In this document: in pieces, positions 7,494-14,273 of the stretch
Position numbering within the stretch: position 1 is the stretch's first letter
How the letters are laid out: each line of letters starts with the position of its first letter
Program-made: the position numbers and the translations under genes
The notes under the pieces: generated by a model
The model's database searches: none
Seen by the model: only the letters and a program-made list of their open reading frames with translations
Told to the model about the DNA's origin: nothing
Assembly (NCBI GenBank): GCA_900317865.1
Contig: ONIK01000063.1
Location: 1-15,865, forward strand
DNA: 15,865 nucleotides
DNA from: an uncultured Methanobrevibacter sp.
GTDB lineage: Archaea; Methanobacteriota; Methanobacteria; Methanobacteriales; Methanobacteriaceae
Direction of reading: 5' to 3'

Positions 7494-7684
7494 ATATCAT
7501 AATAAAATCCATCACTTTTTTCTCACTCTTTTATTTTAATTGAAAATAATGTTAATATTTAAGATAGTTCTGCACCTAAACTTGAAATAATTAATGATAA
7601 ATTAAATCTAAAAGGGGTTTAGTACACCCTGCTTTCATGATTAATGATAATATTTTTAATTGAAAAAATCCATACCAATAATAC
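7494..7684. other. 191-bp intergenic region with terminator and paired repeats
   Basis: No gene seen. T-rich CTTTTTTCTCACTCTTTTATTTT (about 7514-7536) is a likely terminator for the upstream gene. TTTTAATTGAAAA occurs twice (7534-7546 and 7654-7666) and ATTAATGATAA twice (7590-7600 and 7640-7650). The right-hand copies fall where the TATA region of the next gene is expected (about 7653-7660). Confidence 0.45.
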
Positions 7685-8143
7685 ATGACAAGAGAATGTG
7701 AAAATTGCGGTGAAAGTGTTGAAGACGAAACACTTTTCTGTCCGGCATGCGGCCATTATGTGAAGATGCCTAAGGTAAAAAGGTCATATCCTGCCAGATG
7801 GATTGTACTGGCTACAATAATCGTGGTTATTGTGATTTTTGGAGCAGTTTTTGTTTTGAACACATCTCCAAAGACTGCTACATCACTGACTATGCTTTCC
7901 AGTTCCAATCTGAATTCATTCGGCGAGTATGCTGTTCAGCTTAAGGATGTAAACGGCAATCCTATGTCCGGCCAGTTCATTAAAATAGAGGTAAAAAACA
8001 ATACATATACTCTAAAGACGGACAGCAACGGCACTGCACGGATGAATCTGACTTTGGGTGACGGATCATATGAAATTAAAAGTTACTTTAAGGGTGATAA
8101 CAAGTACGGTGAGTCACATTCATCAGATATTGTCATTAAGTGA
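7685..8143 (+). CDS. Zinc-ribbon, single-helix membrane protein with Ig-like domain
   Basis: 152 residues in three parts. An N-terminal zinc ribbon has C5, C8, C19 and C22 (CENCGESVEDETLFCPACG). One transmembrane helix at about 39-58 (WIVLATIIVVIVIFGAVFVL). An exported Ig-like/Big-type beta domain at about 65-152 (FGEYAVQLKDVNGNPMSGQF, TDSNGTARMNLTLGDGSYEI) resembles the repeats of methanogen adhesin-like proteins. The predicted topology places the ribbon in the cytoplasm and the beta domain outside. There is no ribosome site before the ATG, so a leaderless mRNA is likely. The next gene starts 25 bp downstream with a strong GGGGG site and is probably co-transcribed. The function is unknown; a surface or signalling role is possible. 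Confidence 0.7.
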   Translation: MTRECENCGESVEDETLFCPACGHYVKMPKVKRSYPARWIVLATIIVVIVIFGAVFVLNTSPKTATSLTMLSSSNLNSFGEYAVQLKDVNGNPMSGQFIKIEVKNNTYTLKTDSNGTARMNLTLGDGSYEIKSYFKGDNKYGESHSSDIVIK

Positions 8144-8167
8144 TTTGATTATGGGGGCATTATTTTT

Positions 8168-8824
8168 ATGACTGATGATAATTATACTGAAATTGCACCG
8201 GATACTATTGACAGGGTTGAAAAAACCCTCACTTCCGGATTCTGCAATGACTATAAACTGAAAGATTCCAGTTTTGACAGAAAGGCTTTTGAAAATGCAG
8301 ATGAAATTACCCTGATACAGGTTATAGGAGAAGAAGAAATTGAACTGAAGTTTGCCACAAAGTATGAAGACGGAAAATATTATATTTCTTCAGGTTTTGA
8401 CATTATTTCAGACGATCTTCTGGAAGGCCGTGAGGCAAGAGACATTTTCCAGTCCGTCAACATGTATTTCAGAAATGTAATAGCTAATCCCGACAAGGAT
8501 TTTACCGAGGAAAAGGAATCACTCATTAACTTTCTTGTTTTAAGTGATGAGAAATATAAAAAAGAAGACCTGGAAGTTTCTCTCAGTGAGGAAAAAATAA
8601 GAAATGACTATAAAAATGACCATGATGAGATATATTCACAGGATGATTTGACAGATATCCAAAAGTCTCTGGCACTTAAGGAGCTTCTGCATATGTCAAT
8701 ATGTGAAGTCATCAATGATTTGGATCTTTTCTTTACAAGGCCTTTGGATCTGTCTCCTGCTGAAGAACAGGAGAAAAACCGTCAGGAAGCCAAGGCACTT
8801 GAAAATGAGTTGCAGTTATACTGA
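8168..8824 (+). CDS. Hypothetical acidic cytoplasmic protein
   Basis: 218 residues, rich in Asp, Glu and Lys, with no signal peptide or membrane helix. I do not recognise the family. Residues 45-95 look like a beta-meander (ADEITLIQVIGEEEIELKFA, DGKYYISSGFDII). The C-terminal part (about 110-218) is helical and charged, ending in a probable coiled-coil AEEQEKNRQEAKALENELQL. The ATG at 8168 is preceded by GGGGG at 8153-8157. It follows the zinc-ribbon gene by 25 bp and is followed by two oligo-T terminators. Confidence 0.65.
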   Translation: MTDDNYTEIAPDTIDRVEKTLTSGFCNDYKLKDSSFDRKAFENADEITLIQVIGEEEIELKFATKYEDGKYYISSGFDIISDDLLEGREARDIFQSVNMYFRNVIANPDKDFTEEKESLINFLVLSDEKYKKEDLEVSLSEEKIRNDYKNDHDEIYSQDDLTDIQKSLALKELLHMSICEVINDLDLFFTRPLDLSPAEEQEKNRQEAKALENELQLY

Positions 8825-8834
8825 ACTCATTTCA

Positions 8835-8885
8835 TATACTTTTTTTTACTTTGAATTTCATATTTTACTTGCGTATACTTTTTTT
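8835..8885 (+). terminator. Tandem oligo-T terminators
   Basis: TATACT followed by a T run appears twice, at 8835-8847 and 8874-8885, 11-51 bp after the stop of the 8168 gene. Runs of T are the normal transcription-termination signal in archaea, and two in a row would insulate the strongly promoted gene downstream. Confidence 0.55.
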
Positions 8886-8902
8886 AATAATGAATACAAA
8901 CA

Positions 8903-8942
8903 TTTATATAAGATAATGTCCAACTATTAATTGTGTACACAA
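8903..8942 (+). promoter_or_regulatory. TATA box and palindromic operator candidate for the 8977 gene
   Basis: TTTATATAAG at 8903-8912 is a near-ideal archaeal TATA box. The expected transcription start lies around 8932-8936. TTGTGTACACAA at 8931-8942, a perfect 12-bp palindrome, sits exactly there, as a repressor operator would. The ribosome site AAGGAG follows at about 8962-8967. Confidence 0.55.
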
Positions 8943-8976
8943 ATTTGAAAAAAGTAAACTATAAGGAGTTTTACAA

Positions 8977-9786
8977 ATGAGTGAAAAGAAAACTAAAGAA
9001 TTCAGATTTGGTAATAGAACATTCGGTGGAAGAATCAAACCCGGAGAATTGGAATTGAATTTCCCTGATGAACTTTCCCGTGATGAATTTGAAAACATGT
9101 TCATGGAACGTTTGGAATCACTTCACAAAATCGGTCGTGAAATCATTCCCTATAATGAAGAAATCTCCGCAAAAAAAGAAAAATTAAAACCGTTAAGTAT
9201 TCGTGTAAAAAATCATACCAAGGAATTCTTTAAAGACAGTTCAATCTTAAGTGCACGTGAGGTATTGGAGTTATACGAAAACTATAATCACGGAACTGAA
9301 GCATTCATCAATTCCCTTCTTAAAGATGAAAAGAATTTAGAAAAGGAATTAGCAGAAATCCAGGAAAAACTACACAATGCACAATTATTTAAAGACAAGC
9401 TCAACGATTTAAATCTTAAAAACGACAGTATAACAGATGACGAAATGATCGCATCTTTGGAAGAGGAATATAAAGATTCACAGGTAAAAGTACTCTTTGA
9501 AGATTCCTTTGATATGGTTCTTGGTGATATCCAGCTTTACAACACCCAGAAAATTGTACTGGATGACACACATCTTGAAATCGTTGCTGTAAATGATGTA
9601 ATTCCAGTCGTCTATTACTTCTCAAGCGAATTGGCTGAAGACGATTTGATTAAAACATTATCAGAACTCAAATCATATTGTAAAGAAAATGATATTGAAT
9701 TTGTAGACGGCATCGAAGATGAAAAAGAAGCTGAAGTAGAAGACGACAGCGAAGCGGAAAATGAAACTGAAGATGGTGATGAATAA
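8977..9786 (+). CDS. Acidic coiled-coil protein, probably highly expressed
   Basis: 269 residues, unrecognised. The N-terminus (FRFGNRTFGGRIKPGELELN) is a short beta-rich segment. Residues 30-70 and 100-175 are helical and coiled-coil-like (LKDEKNLEKELAEIQEKL). A second beta/alpha part lies around 190-245 (IQLYNTQKIVLDDTHLEIV, VIPVVYYFSSELAEDDL). The tail from about 246 is almost entirely acidic. There is no membrane helix. It has an excellent TATA box, a clear ribosome site (AAGGAG, ATG at 8977) and five CGT codons among eight arginines, whereas neighbours use AGA/AGG; together these suggest strong expression. A scaffold or chaperone-like role would be a guess. Confidence 0.7.
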   Translation: MSEKKTKEFRFGNRTFGGRIKPGELELNFPDELSRDEFENMFMERLESLHKIGREIIPYNEEISAKKEKLKPLSIRVKNHTKEFFKDSSILSAREVLELYENYNHGTEAFINSLLKDEKNLEKELAEIQEKLHNAQLFKDKLNDLNLKNDSITDDEMIASLEEEYKDSQVKVLFEDSFDMVLGDIQLYNTQKIVLDDTHLEIVAVNDVIPVVYYFSSELAEDDLIKTLSELKSYCKENDIEFVDGIEDEKEAEVEDDSEAENETEDGDE

Positions 9787-9823
9787 TTTCACCACCATAT
9801 TAATATTTTGTGTATAAGATATG

Positions 9824-9831
9824 TTTAAATA
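9824..9831 (+). promoter_or_regulatory. TATA box for the 9854 gene
   Basis: TTTAAATA centred 26 bp upstream of the ATG at 9854. No ribosome site is present, so this fits leaderless transcription starting at or next to the ATG. Confidence 0.55.
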
Positions 9832-9853
9832 CTAGGGCATACAATATATCACC

Positions 9854-10474
9854 ATGACAACTATAATGCCACAACCAGTTAAATGTCCTGTATGTGAAAA
9901 CGAATTTGAAATTTTTGTTCTCGGGTCCACAAATGCATGGGGTGCACCGGATTTGGATCTCAGACCACCTGAAATGCAGAGAAGTACAATGAATCAATGG
10001 GTACATGAATGTCCCAACTGCGGATACGTTACATCTGATTTTAACATAAGTGCAGAAATCACATCTGATTTTTTAAAAAGCGATTCATACAAAAGCTGTG
10101 ATGATTTGAATTTTAAACATTCATTGGCTGAAAGATTCTATCGCCAGCATTTAATAGTTTCCGACAATGCAGATAAATTCTATGCCCTTCTTCACTGCGT
10201 ATGGGTCTGCGACGACACTGGTGATGAAAAAAATGCGGAATTTATAAGAACAAAGTGTCTTGAATATATGGATCAGTTTGAACTGAATGACGACAACCTT
10301 ATTCAAAGGGCAGATTTGCTTAGAAGATCCGGCCAGTTTGAAAGAGTAATAGAAGAATACTCAACAAAAACATTTGAAGAAGACATCTACAATAAGCTAT
10401 GCAGCTTTGAAGTGGAAAAGGCAATTCAAAAAGACACTTCATGCTACACTGTTGAAGATGTAGTTAAAAGTTAA
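9854..10474 (+). CDS. Zinc-ribbon protein, DUF2225-like
   Basis: 206 residues, cytoplasmic. Two CxxC knuckles lie far apart: C11/C14 (KCPVCENEFEI) and C53/C56 (HECPNCGYV), which together would bind one zinc. Between them is a segment with DLDLRPPEMQR and a conserved-looking NQWVHECPNCGY. A helical region follows (AERFYRQHLIVSDNADKFY, ALLHCVWVCDDTGDEKNAEF, then IRTKCLEYMDQFEL). This is the layout of DUF2225 proteins: a split zinc ribbon followed by TPR-like helices. The role is unknown. It is likely monocistronic or followed by the secreted-protein gene 18 bp on. The C-terminal 60 residues look repeat-like helical. Confidence 0.65.
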   Translation: MTTIMPQPVKCPVCENEFEIFVLGSTNAWGAPDLDLRPPEMQRSTMNQWVHECPNCGYVTSDFNISAEITSDFLKSDSYKSCDDLNFKHSLAERFYRQHLIVSDNADKFYALLHCVWVCDDTGDEKNAEFIRTKCLEYMDQFELNDDNLIQRADLLRRSGQFERVIEEYSTKTFEEDIYNKLCSFEVEKAIQKDTSCYTVEDVVKS

Positions 10475-10480
10475 ATATAT
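10471..10480 (+). promoter_or_regulatory. Possible TATA box for the 10493 gene
   Basis: TTAAATATAT overlaps the last bases of the upstream gene, including its TAA stop. Its centre is about 17 bp from the ATG at 10493 and about 26 bp from the next ATG at 10502, so a leaderless start would favour 10502. Confidence 0.35.
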
Positions 10481-10492
10481 CTTGTGTATATA

Positions 10493-11059
10493 ATGAGTAA
10501 TATGAAGAAATTATTTGTATTATTCATTATTCTTTTGATTTTAATACCGTCAGTCACGGCTGAAAACGTAAATATTAAAGGGATAGATTTTGAAATACCG
10601 CACCAGTATGAACACGGAACAAAAAAGGACACGTCATATGTATATGAAAGCGGCTTTAAATTCCGTATTCTAAACCTTGACGATTCCAAAAACCTGAGAT
10701 TCAATTTCGGATCTGATGTCAGCGAGTCCAAATCAGTGGAACAGACCACCATTGCAGGCCATGATGCTGTTGTAGTTTCAGGAGAATATAACTCCAAACC
10801 ACATACCACAGTCTATTTTGTAACCGGAAAGCAGATATTTCTGATATGCTTTAATGATACCTATGTCAATAATGATATTGCCGGAATAATTGAAAAAACA
10901 CCTTCTCAGACCATGTCTCATGATGAGTTTTCAAACAGCTTAAATAAGGCATTGGACGATTATCAAAAGCAGGTAGAACAGGAAAACAGAGATTACGATT
11001 CATATCAAAGTTCAAAAAACAACAAAGCATCAACAAGATATTACTTCTTCAGCTTCTAA
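10493..11059 (+). CDS. Secreted hypothetical protein
   Basis: 188 residues from the ATG at 10493. The alternatives are a GTG at 10484 and an ATG at 10502, and the last makes the best signal peptide (MKKLFVLFIILLILIPSVTA, cleavage before ENVN). The mature part is a beta-rich domain (FEIPHQYEHGT, YESGFKFRILNLDDSKN, TTIAGHDAVVVSGEYNSKPH, TTVYFVTGKQIFLICF), followed by a helical, Gln/Asn/Ser-rich tail (LDDYQKQVEQENRDYDSYQS). There is no membrane anchor at the C-terminus, so it is probably released or held by the cell wall. No family is recognised by name. The strand pattern GHDAVVVSG resembles small exported methanogen domains that read 'I.G..A....'. Confidence 0.6.
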   Translation: MSNMKKLFVLFIILLILIPSVTAENVNIKGIDFEIPHQYEHGTKKDTSYVYESGFKFRILNLDDSKNLRFNFGSDVSESKSVEQTTIAGHDAVVVSGEYNSKPHTTVYFVTGKQIFLICFNDTYVNNDIAGIIEKTPSQTMSHDEFSNSLNKALDDYQKQVEQENRDYDSYQSSKNNKASTRYYFFSF

Positions 11060-11090
11060 TACTCTTCAGATGCTCTCTAGGACTTTTTAC

Positions 11091-11098
11091 TTATATAT
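11091..11098 (+). promoter_or_regulatory. TATA box for the 11118 gene
   Basis: TTATATAT centred about 24 bp upstream of the ATG at 11118. This places the transcription start at or just before that ATG, and so supports 11118, not 11197, as the original start of translation. Confidence 0.45.
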
Positions 11099-11117
11099 GA
11101 GGAACATATTATTTAAT

Positions 11118-11577
11118 ATGACAAAAAAAGATTTTCTGGAAAAATGGCTGTTGATGGCCCTAATAAATTCAGACTGCGTTTTAACGGCATTGCTCTATGA
11201 GGGTTGTGTTGAAAATCATTGATTTCTACCTGAATCAGCTGATAACGTCAGAACCCTCACCATATTCCAAAGTGATTTTGGAAAAGCTTGTTTGTTATTT
11301 AAGAGTCTACGGTTATCCTCTGGTTGAACTGGCAGACATTATTTCAATACAGATAATGATTAATTACATTTTATCAAACCCTTTATTGTCTAAAATCCAT
11401 ATGGACTTTATAAATAATTCAATTTCTGTAATTGCAGATATATTGGGCGATGAATTATATGTAAAAACAGAAGCTAAAATCATTGTTCTGGAAGAGGAAT
11501 TCAGAAAAAGCATCTGCATCAATCCAAAACAGATTGATGATGGAATTACAGAAAGGATTAATGAATTGCTGAAATAG
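11118..11577 (+). pseudogene. Small helical protein gene with a probable frameshift
   Basis: Two frames form one plausible protein. From the ATG at 11118: MTKKDFLEKWLLMALINSDC, then VLTALLYE, ending at a TGA near 11217-11222. From about 11200 in another frame: VVLKIIDFYLNQLITSEPSP through to TAA at 11575-11577, annotatable alone from an ATG at 11197 (126 residues). Removing one G from the GGG run near 11200-11202 joins them into about 152 residues. It is helical and soluble, with no known domain (KVILEKLVCYLRVYGYPLVE, FINNSISVIADILGDELYV). The TATA box sits correctly for the first ATG. If the shift is real, only the shorter 11197 protein could be made, and it lacks a ribosome site. Confidence 0.5.
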
Positions 11578-11590
11578 CTTTATTAAATAA

Positions 11591-11602
11591 TTTTAAATAT
11601 AA
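11591..11602 (+). promoter_or_regulatory. TATA box for the 11623 gene
   Basis: TTTTAAATATAA centred 26 bp from the ATG at 11623. No ribosome site is seen, so a leaderless start is likely. Confidence 0.5.
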
Positions 11603-11622
11603 TTTATAATATATAATCCAAC

Positions 11623-12003
11623 ATGGATACAAAATACCTGATAATACTGATTGTTTTATGCATTATATGTTTTGGAGTTTTTTTCTATCAGCTCTCCCAT
11701 GATGTAGATACCTTTATAGTGGTTAATGAAACGCAGGTATCTGAAAACGGAACTGTTACGGGATATCTGATGGATGCCTATTCAAGAGGGGTTTCAAACA
11801 AGACTATTTTCTATCACCAGGCAGGAGATGACAAATCAGTTCTTGTAAATGTCACTACAGACAGCAACGGTATGTTTAAAATAGAAAATGTTAAAAATAT
11901 ACCTGAAAGCGGCAGCAATAACTATTATGGAGACATTTCCTTTAAGGGAGAAGGAGAATTCCATCCATGCACATATGAACGAAACATAACTGTCCAAAAA
12001 TAA
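11623..12003 (+). CDS. Membrane-anchored Ig-like domain protein
   Basis: 126 residues: an N-terminal membrane helix (residues 4-23, YLIILIVLCIICFGVFFYQL) that anchors or is cleaved, then one extracellular Ig-like/carboxypeptidase-regulatory-like beta domain at about 33-126 (NGTVTGYLMDAYSRGVSNKT, TTDSNGMFKIENV, GDISFKGEGEFHP). The 'G.V.....G.P/V..K.I' opening and 'TDSNG.F' turn are the signature of such domains, and match the exported part of the 7685 protein (TDSNGTARM). Its TAA overlaps the first ATG (12003) of the flavoprotein frame, so the two are co-transcribed. It probably faces the pseudomurein wall. The ligand is unknown. Confidence 0.65.
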   Translation: MDTKYLIILIVLCIICFGVFFYQLSHDVDTFIVVNETQVSENGTVTGYLMDAYSRGVSNKTIFYHQAGDDKSVLVNVTTDSNGMFKIENVKNIPESGSNNYYGDISFKGEGEFHPCTYERNITVQK

Positions 12004-12017
12004 TGAAAGGGATTAAC

Positions 12018-13004
12018 ATGAAAGACCTATTTGATAAATGTGAATTTGGCGATTTTAAGCTTAACAGCCGTATTGTAAGAACCGGACTATGGGAATCACA
12101 AAAGGAACTGGGCAAACTCTCACCGGAAATATTTTTGAGATATGAAAGACTTGCTAAAAATCATGTGGGATTAATAACAACCGAACTGATATCAATGTAT
12201 CCTCATGACCGTTTCAGCGACTATTCCCATTCAATTGACAGTCCGGCATTTATTAAGGAGTTCAAATACGTCACAGACACCACCCATCAGTATAATGTTC
12301 CGATACTTGCCCAGCTTGGATTTGTAAACTGCAATGTCAACGGAAAGCAGAACATTGGAGTAAATGATCTCACAATTGAAGATATAAGACAAATTCAGTC
12401 AGATTATATTGTGGCATCGAAAAAAATATCATTTGCAGGTTTTGACGGCATACAGCTTGCTATGGGAAACAGTTATTTCTTTTCAAAAGTAATCGATTCA
12501 AAGGAAAATAAAAGAAATGATGAATATGGCGGAAATACACTGAATCGAGTGAGAATGATACTGGAACTCATTAAGGTAATTAAAGATACAAGCAACCTGC
12601 ATATAAACTGTCGCATCAACATTCAGGATGACATTGTCGAAATAGCCAAACTGCTTGAAAAAGTAGGTGCAGACAGCCTTCAGATAACAAAACCTTCATC
12701 TCCGCAGTATTTCAGAAAAGACTCTTCAAACAGGAATATACTCTTTGACATCACCGATGAGATAGCATCAGAGGTTGATATTCCTGTAATTTTAGGTGGA
12801 GGACTTACAGATATGGCATCAATTAATGATTTAATCAACACAACCAGCATAGATTTTGTATCAATGCAGAGGCCATTTGTATATAATCCGACATTTTTAA
12901 GTGAATGGGCCAATGGCAGTGAAGTTGAATCCCTGTGTCGAACATGCAATAACTGCTACTGGAAAAAAACAAGTACGTGCCACATTAAAATTGAAAAAGA
13001 GTAA
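12018..13004 (+). CDS. Old Yellow Enzyme-family flavin oxidoreductase, divergent
   Basis: 328 residues from the ATG at 12018 (AAGGGAT at 12007-12013 as ribosome site); an in-frame ATG at 12003 adds five residues. This is an FMN-binding TIM barrel of the NADH:flavin oxidoreductase / OYE family. Evidence: an N-terminal strand with TGLWES (22-27), GLITTE (51-56), Gln99 in ILAQLGF, NDEYGGNTLNR (167-177), Arg199, ILGGGLTD (258-265) and MQRPFVYNP (283-291). It stops after the barrel, so it lacks the C-terminal FAD/NAD domain of 2,4-dienoyl-CoA reductase-like enzymes, but it keeps a cysteine cluster C307-x2-C310-x2-C313-x7-C321 that could hold a 4Fe-4S centre. Unusually, the HxxH/N substrate-binding motif is AMGN (148-151), so the first His is missing. 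The substrate is unknown. Confidence 0.8.
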   Translation: MKDLFDKCEFGDFKLNSRIVRTGLWESQKELGKLSPEIFLRYERLAKNHVGLITTELISMYPHDRFSDYSHSIDSPAFIKEFKYVTDTTHQYNVPILAQLGFVNCNVNGKQNIGVNDLTIEDIRQIQSDYIVASKKISFAGFDGIQLAMGNSYFFSKVIDSKENKRNDEYGGNTLNRVRMILELIKVIKDTSNLHINCRINIQDDIVEIAKLLEKVGADSLQITKPSSPQYFRKDSSNRNILFDITDEIASEVDIPVILGGGLTDMASINDLINTTSIDFVSMQRPFVYNPTFLSEWANGSEVESLCRTCNNCYWKKTSTCHIKIEKE

Positions 13005-13040
13005 AAAAAAGAAGTGAGATATAGAAATTATCTATATCTT
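13003..13040. terminator. Convergent terminator with hairpin
   Basis: AGATATAGA (13017-13025), a 5-base loop and TCTATATCT (13031-13039) form a perfect 9-bp hairpin between the converging genes, overlapping the minus-strand stop codon. An A8 run at about 13003-13010 reads as an oligo-T terminator for the minus-strand gene. Confidence 0.5.
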
Positions 13041-14089
13041 CTATTTTCAGGATACAGGCTGTGGGATTGTCGTTTTCTCTTTCTGGCATATCTTATTCTA
13101 TTGATTATTCTTATAATTATAACGAATAAAACTATAAAAATTATAATCATGACCAGATAATAGAGTAAATTGAATACCCATCCTAATGGATTATCTTTTT
13201 CAGGCGGTGCAAAGGTAACGTTTCCAACATGCTGATATTTTGGAGCTATAGGAATATCTTCCTTTTTAAATAAAGTTCCGTTAAAGTTAAAATTATCTGA
13301 TAATCCTCCTGTACTCATACCATGTGATGATCCGTCATCATTGGATAATGTAATATCTGTTATATTGCCATTGAATGTTTTATTTTCAAGATGATAAAAG
13401 TCATAGACACTGACATCCCTTCTGGACAAACCGTAGGAATCAGAAATTGCCAGTTTGTGCATTGTCTGAACCTTATCTGATGCATTCATCTGAATATTTC
13501 CGGTTCTTACAAAACTTTCCTTATTTGGAACAGAAATATACTGTCCAGGATTAAGATGTCCTGTGAAATGTGAATATCCCATTGCCACACCATATCTTCC
13601 GTCAGGTGCCTTGATAAGTACGTGTCCTCTTCCATAAGATTTTTTGATGTCCTGAATTTCCTGAAGGCTTTTGTTGTTAATGTCATTGTTTGCAACCATT
13701 TCTCCAGTAATATTTTCTATTTTTTTGTTGTCATCACCATCGTCAAGCCCACCGTAACCAATTGTCCAACCGTCATTTGTCACAATAGCCTGACAGAAGT
13801 ATTTTCCATCCGTTTTATATTGCTTAATCGCTTCCTTTCCATGCCAATCAATTTTTTCAACAAAAATATCAGCAGCATAACCTGCATCTCTTCTGAATGC
13901 GAACATACTATTATTTCCATCCATCTGGCATACAACAGAACAGCATCCGGTCAGATCAGTCTCATTTATCTCATCCAAAAGATAATTCAAATCTCCATAT
14001 TTCGGATTATATTCCGAAGCGTAAGCACCGATGACGGAAATAAAAATTATTAAAGCTCCTATAATCAAAATAATTTTTTTATTATCCAT
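13028..14089 (-). CDS. Secreted, C-terminally anchored protein, possible Ntn-type hydrolase
   Basis: 353 residues from the ATG at 14089 (TGAGTGA just upstream as ribosome site; a TTG at 14101 is less likely). Signal peptide at 1-24 (IILIIGALIIFISVIGAYA), exported domain at 25-300, C-terminal helix at about 303-329 followed by a basic cytoplasmic tail (RKRKRQ). The exported part recalls the choloylglycine hydrolase / linear amide hydrolase group: a Cys-rich start TGCCSVVCQMDGNNSMFAF, then RRDAG (48-70), AIVTNDGWTIGYGG (101-114), GHVLIKAPDGRYGVAMGY (155-172) and FVRTGNIQM (193-201). C49 or C50 would be the nucleophile, freed by processing. This match is by eye and weak. The alternative is a plain surface protein of unknown fold. 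It is divergent from the 14274 gene. Confidence 0.6.
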   Translation of the reverse strand: MDNKKIILIIGALIIFISVIGAYASEYNPKYGDLNYLLDEINETDLTGCCSVVCQMDGNNSMFAFRRDAGYAADIFVEKIDWHGKEAIKQYKTDGKYFCQAIVTNDGWTIGYGGLDDGDDNKKIENITGEMVANNDINNKSLQEIQDIKKSYGRGHVLIKAPDGRYGVAMGYSHFTGHLNPGQYISVPNKESFVRTGNIQMNASDKVQTMHKLAISDSYGLSRRDVSVYDFYHLENKTFNGNITDITLSNDDGSSHGMSTGGLSDNFNFNGTLFKKEDIPIAPKYQHVGNVTFAPPEKDNPLGWVFNLLYYLVMIIIFIVLFVIIIRIINRIRYARKRKRQSHSLYPENRRYR

Positions 14090-14273
14090 AAATTCACTCA
14101 AACCAAATTATTAATATAAAAATGATATATCATTATAATTTTTGTTATATACCATATAAAAACTTTTGTTAATAAAATAAAATAATTAGATAAATTTTAG
14201 ACATTTTTTAAAAAGATATAATAATACTAACTTGCATATATCATATTAACAAGAAATTAATGGGGAGAAAAAT
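14090..14273. promoter_or_regulatory. Divergent promoter region with a 14-bp palindrome
   Basis: This 184-bp, very AT-rich region holds no gene. On the minus strand, TTTATATTAAT (14110-14120) is a TATA box about 26 bp from the start of the 14089 gene. AATGATATATCATT at 14121-14134, a perfect palindrome, abuts it on the upstream (BRE) side and could be an operator. For the plus-strand gene, GGGGAG at 14262-14267 is the ribosome site. Confidence 0.45.

Noticed and set aside
8835..8885. Tandem TATACTTTTTTT repeats as a CRISPR or mobile-element signature
   Set aside because: Only two short copies, dominated by T runs in terminator position.
8703..8930. 75-codon ORF overlapping the end of the 8168 gene
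   Set aside because: It runs through the oligo-T terminators and the TATA box of the next gene, and is Phe/Tyr-rich from T runs.
13622..14053. 143-codon plus-strand ORF opposite the secreted minus-strand gene
   Set aside because: It lies wholly inside a gene with a signal peptide, membrane anchor and ribosome site, and its own composition is a Phe/Ile/Val-rich shadow.
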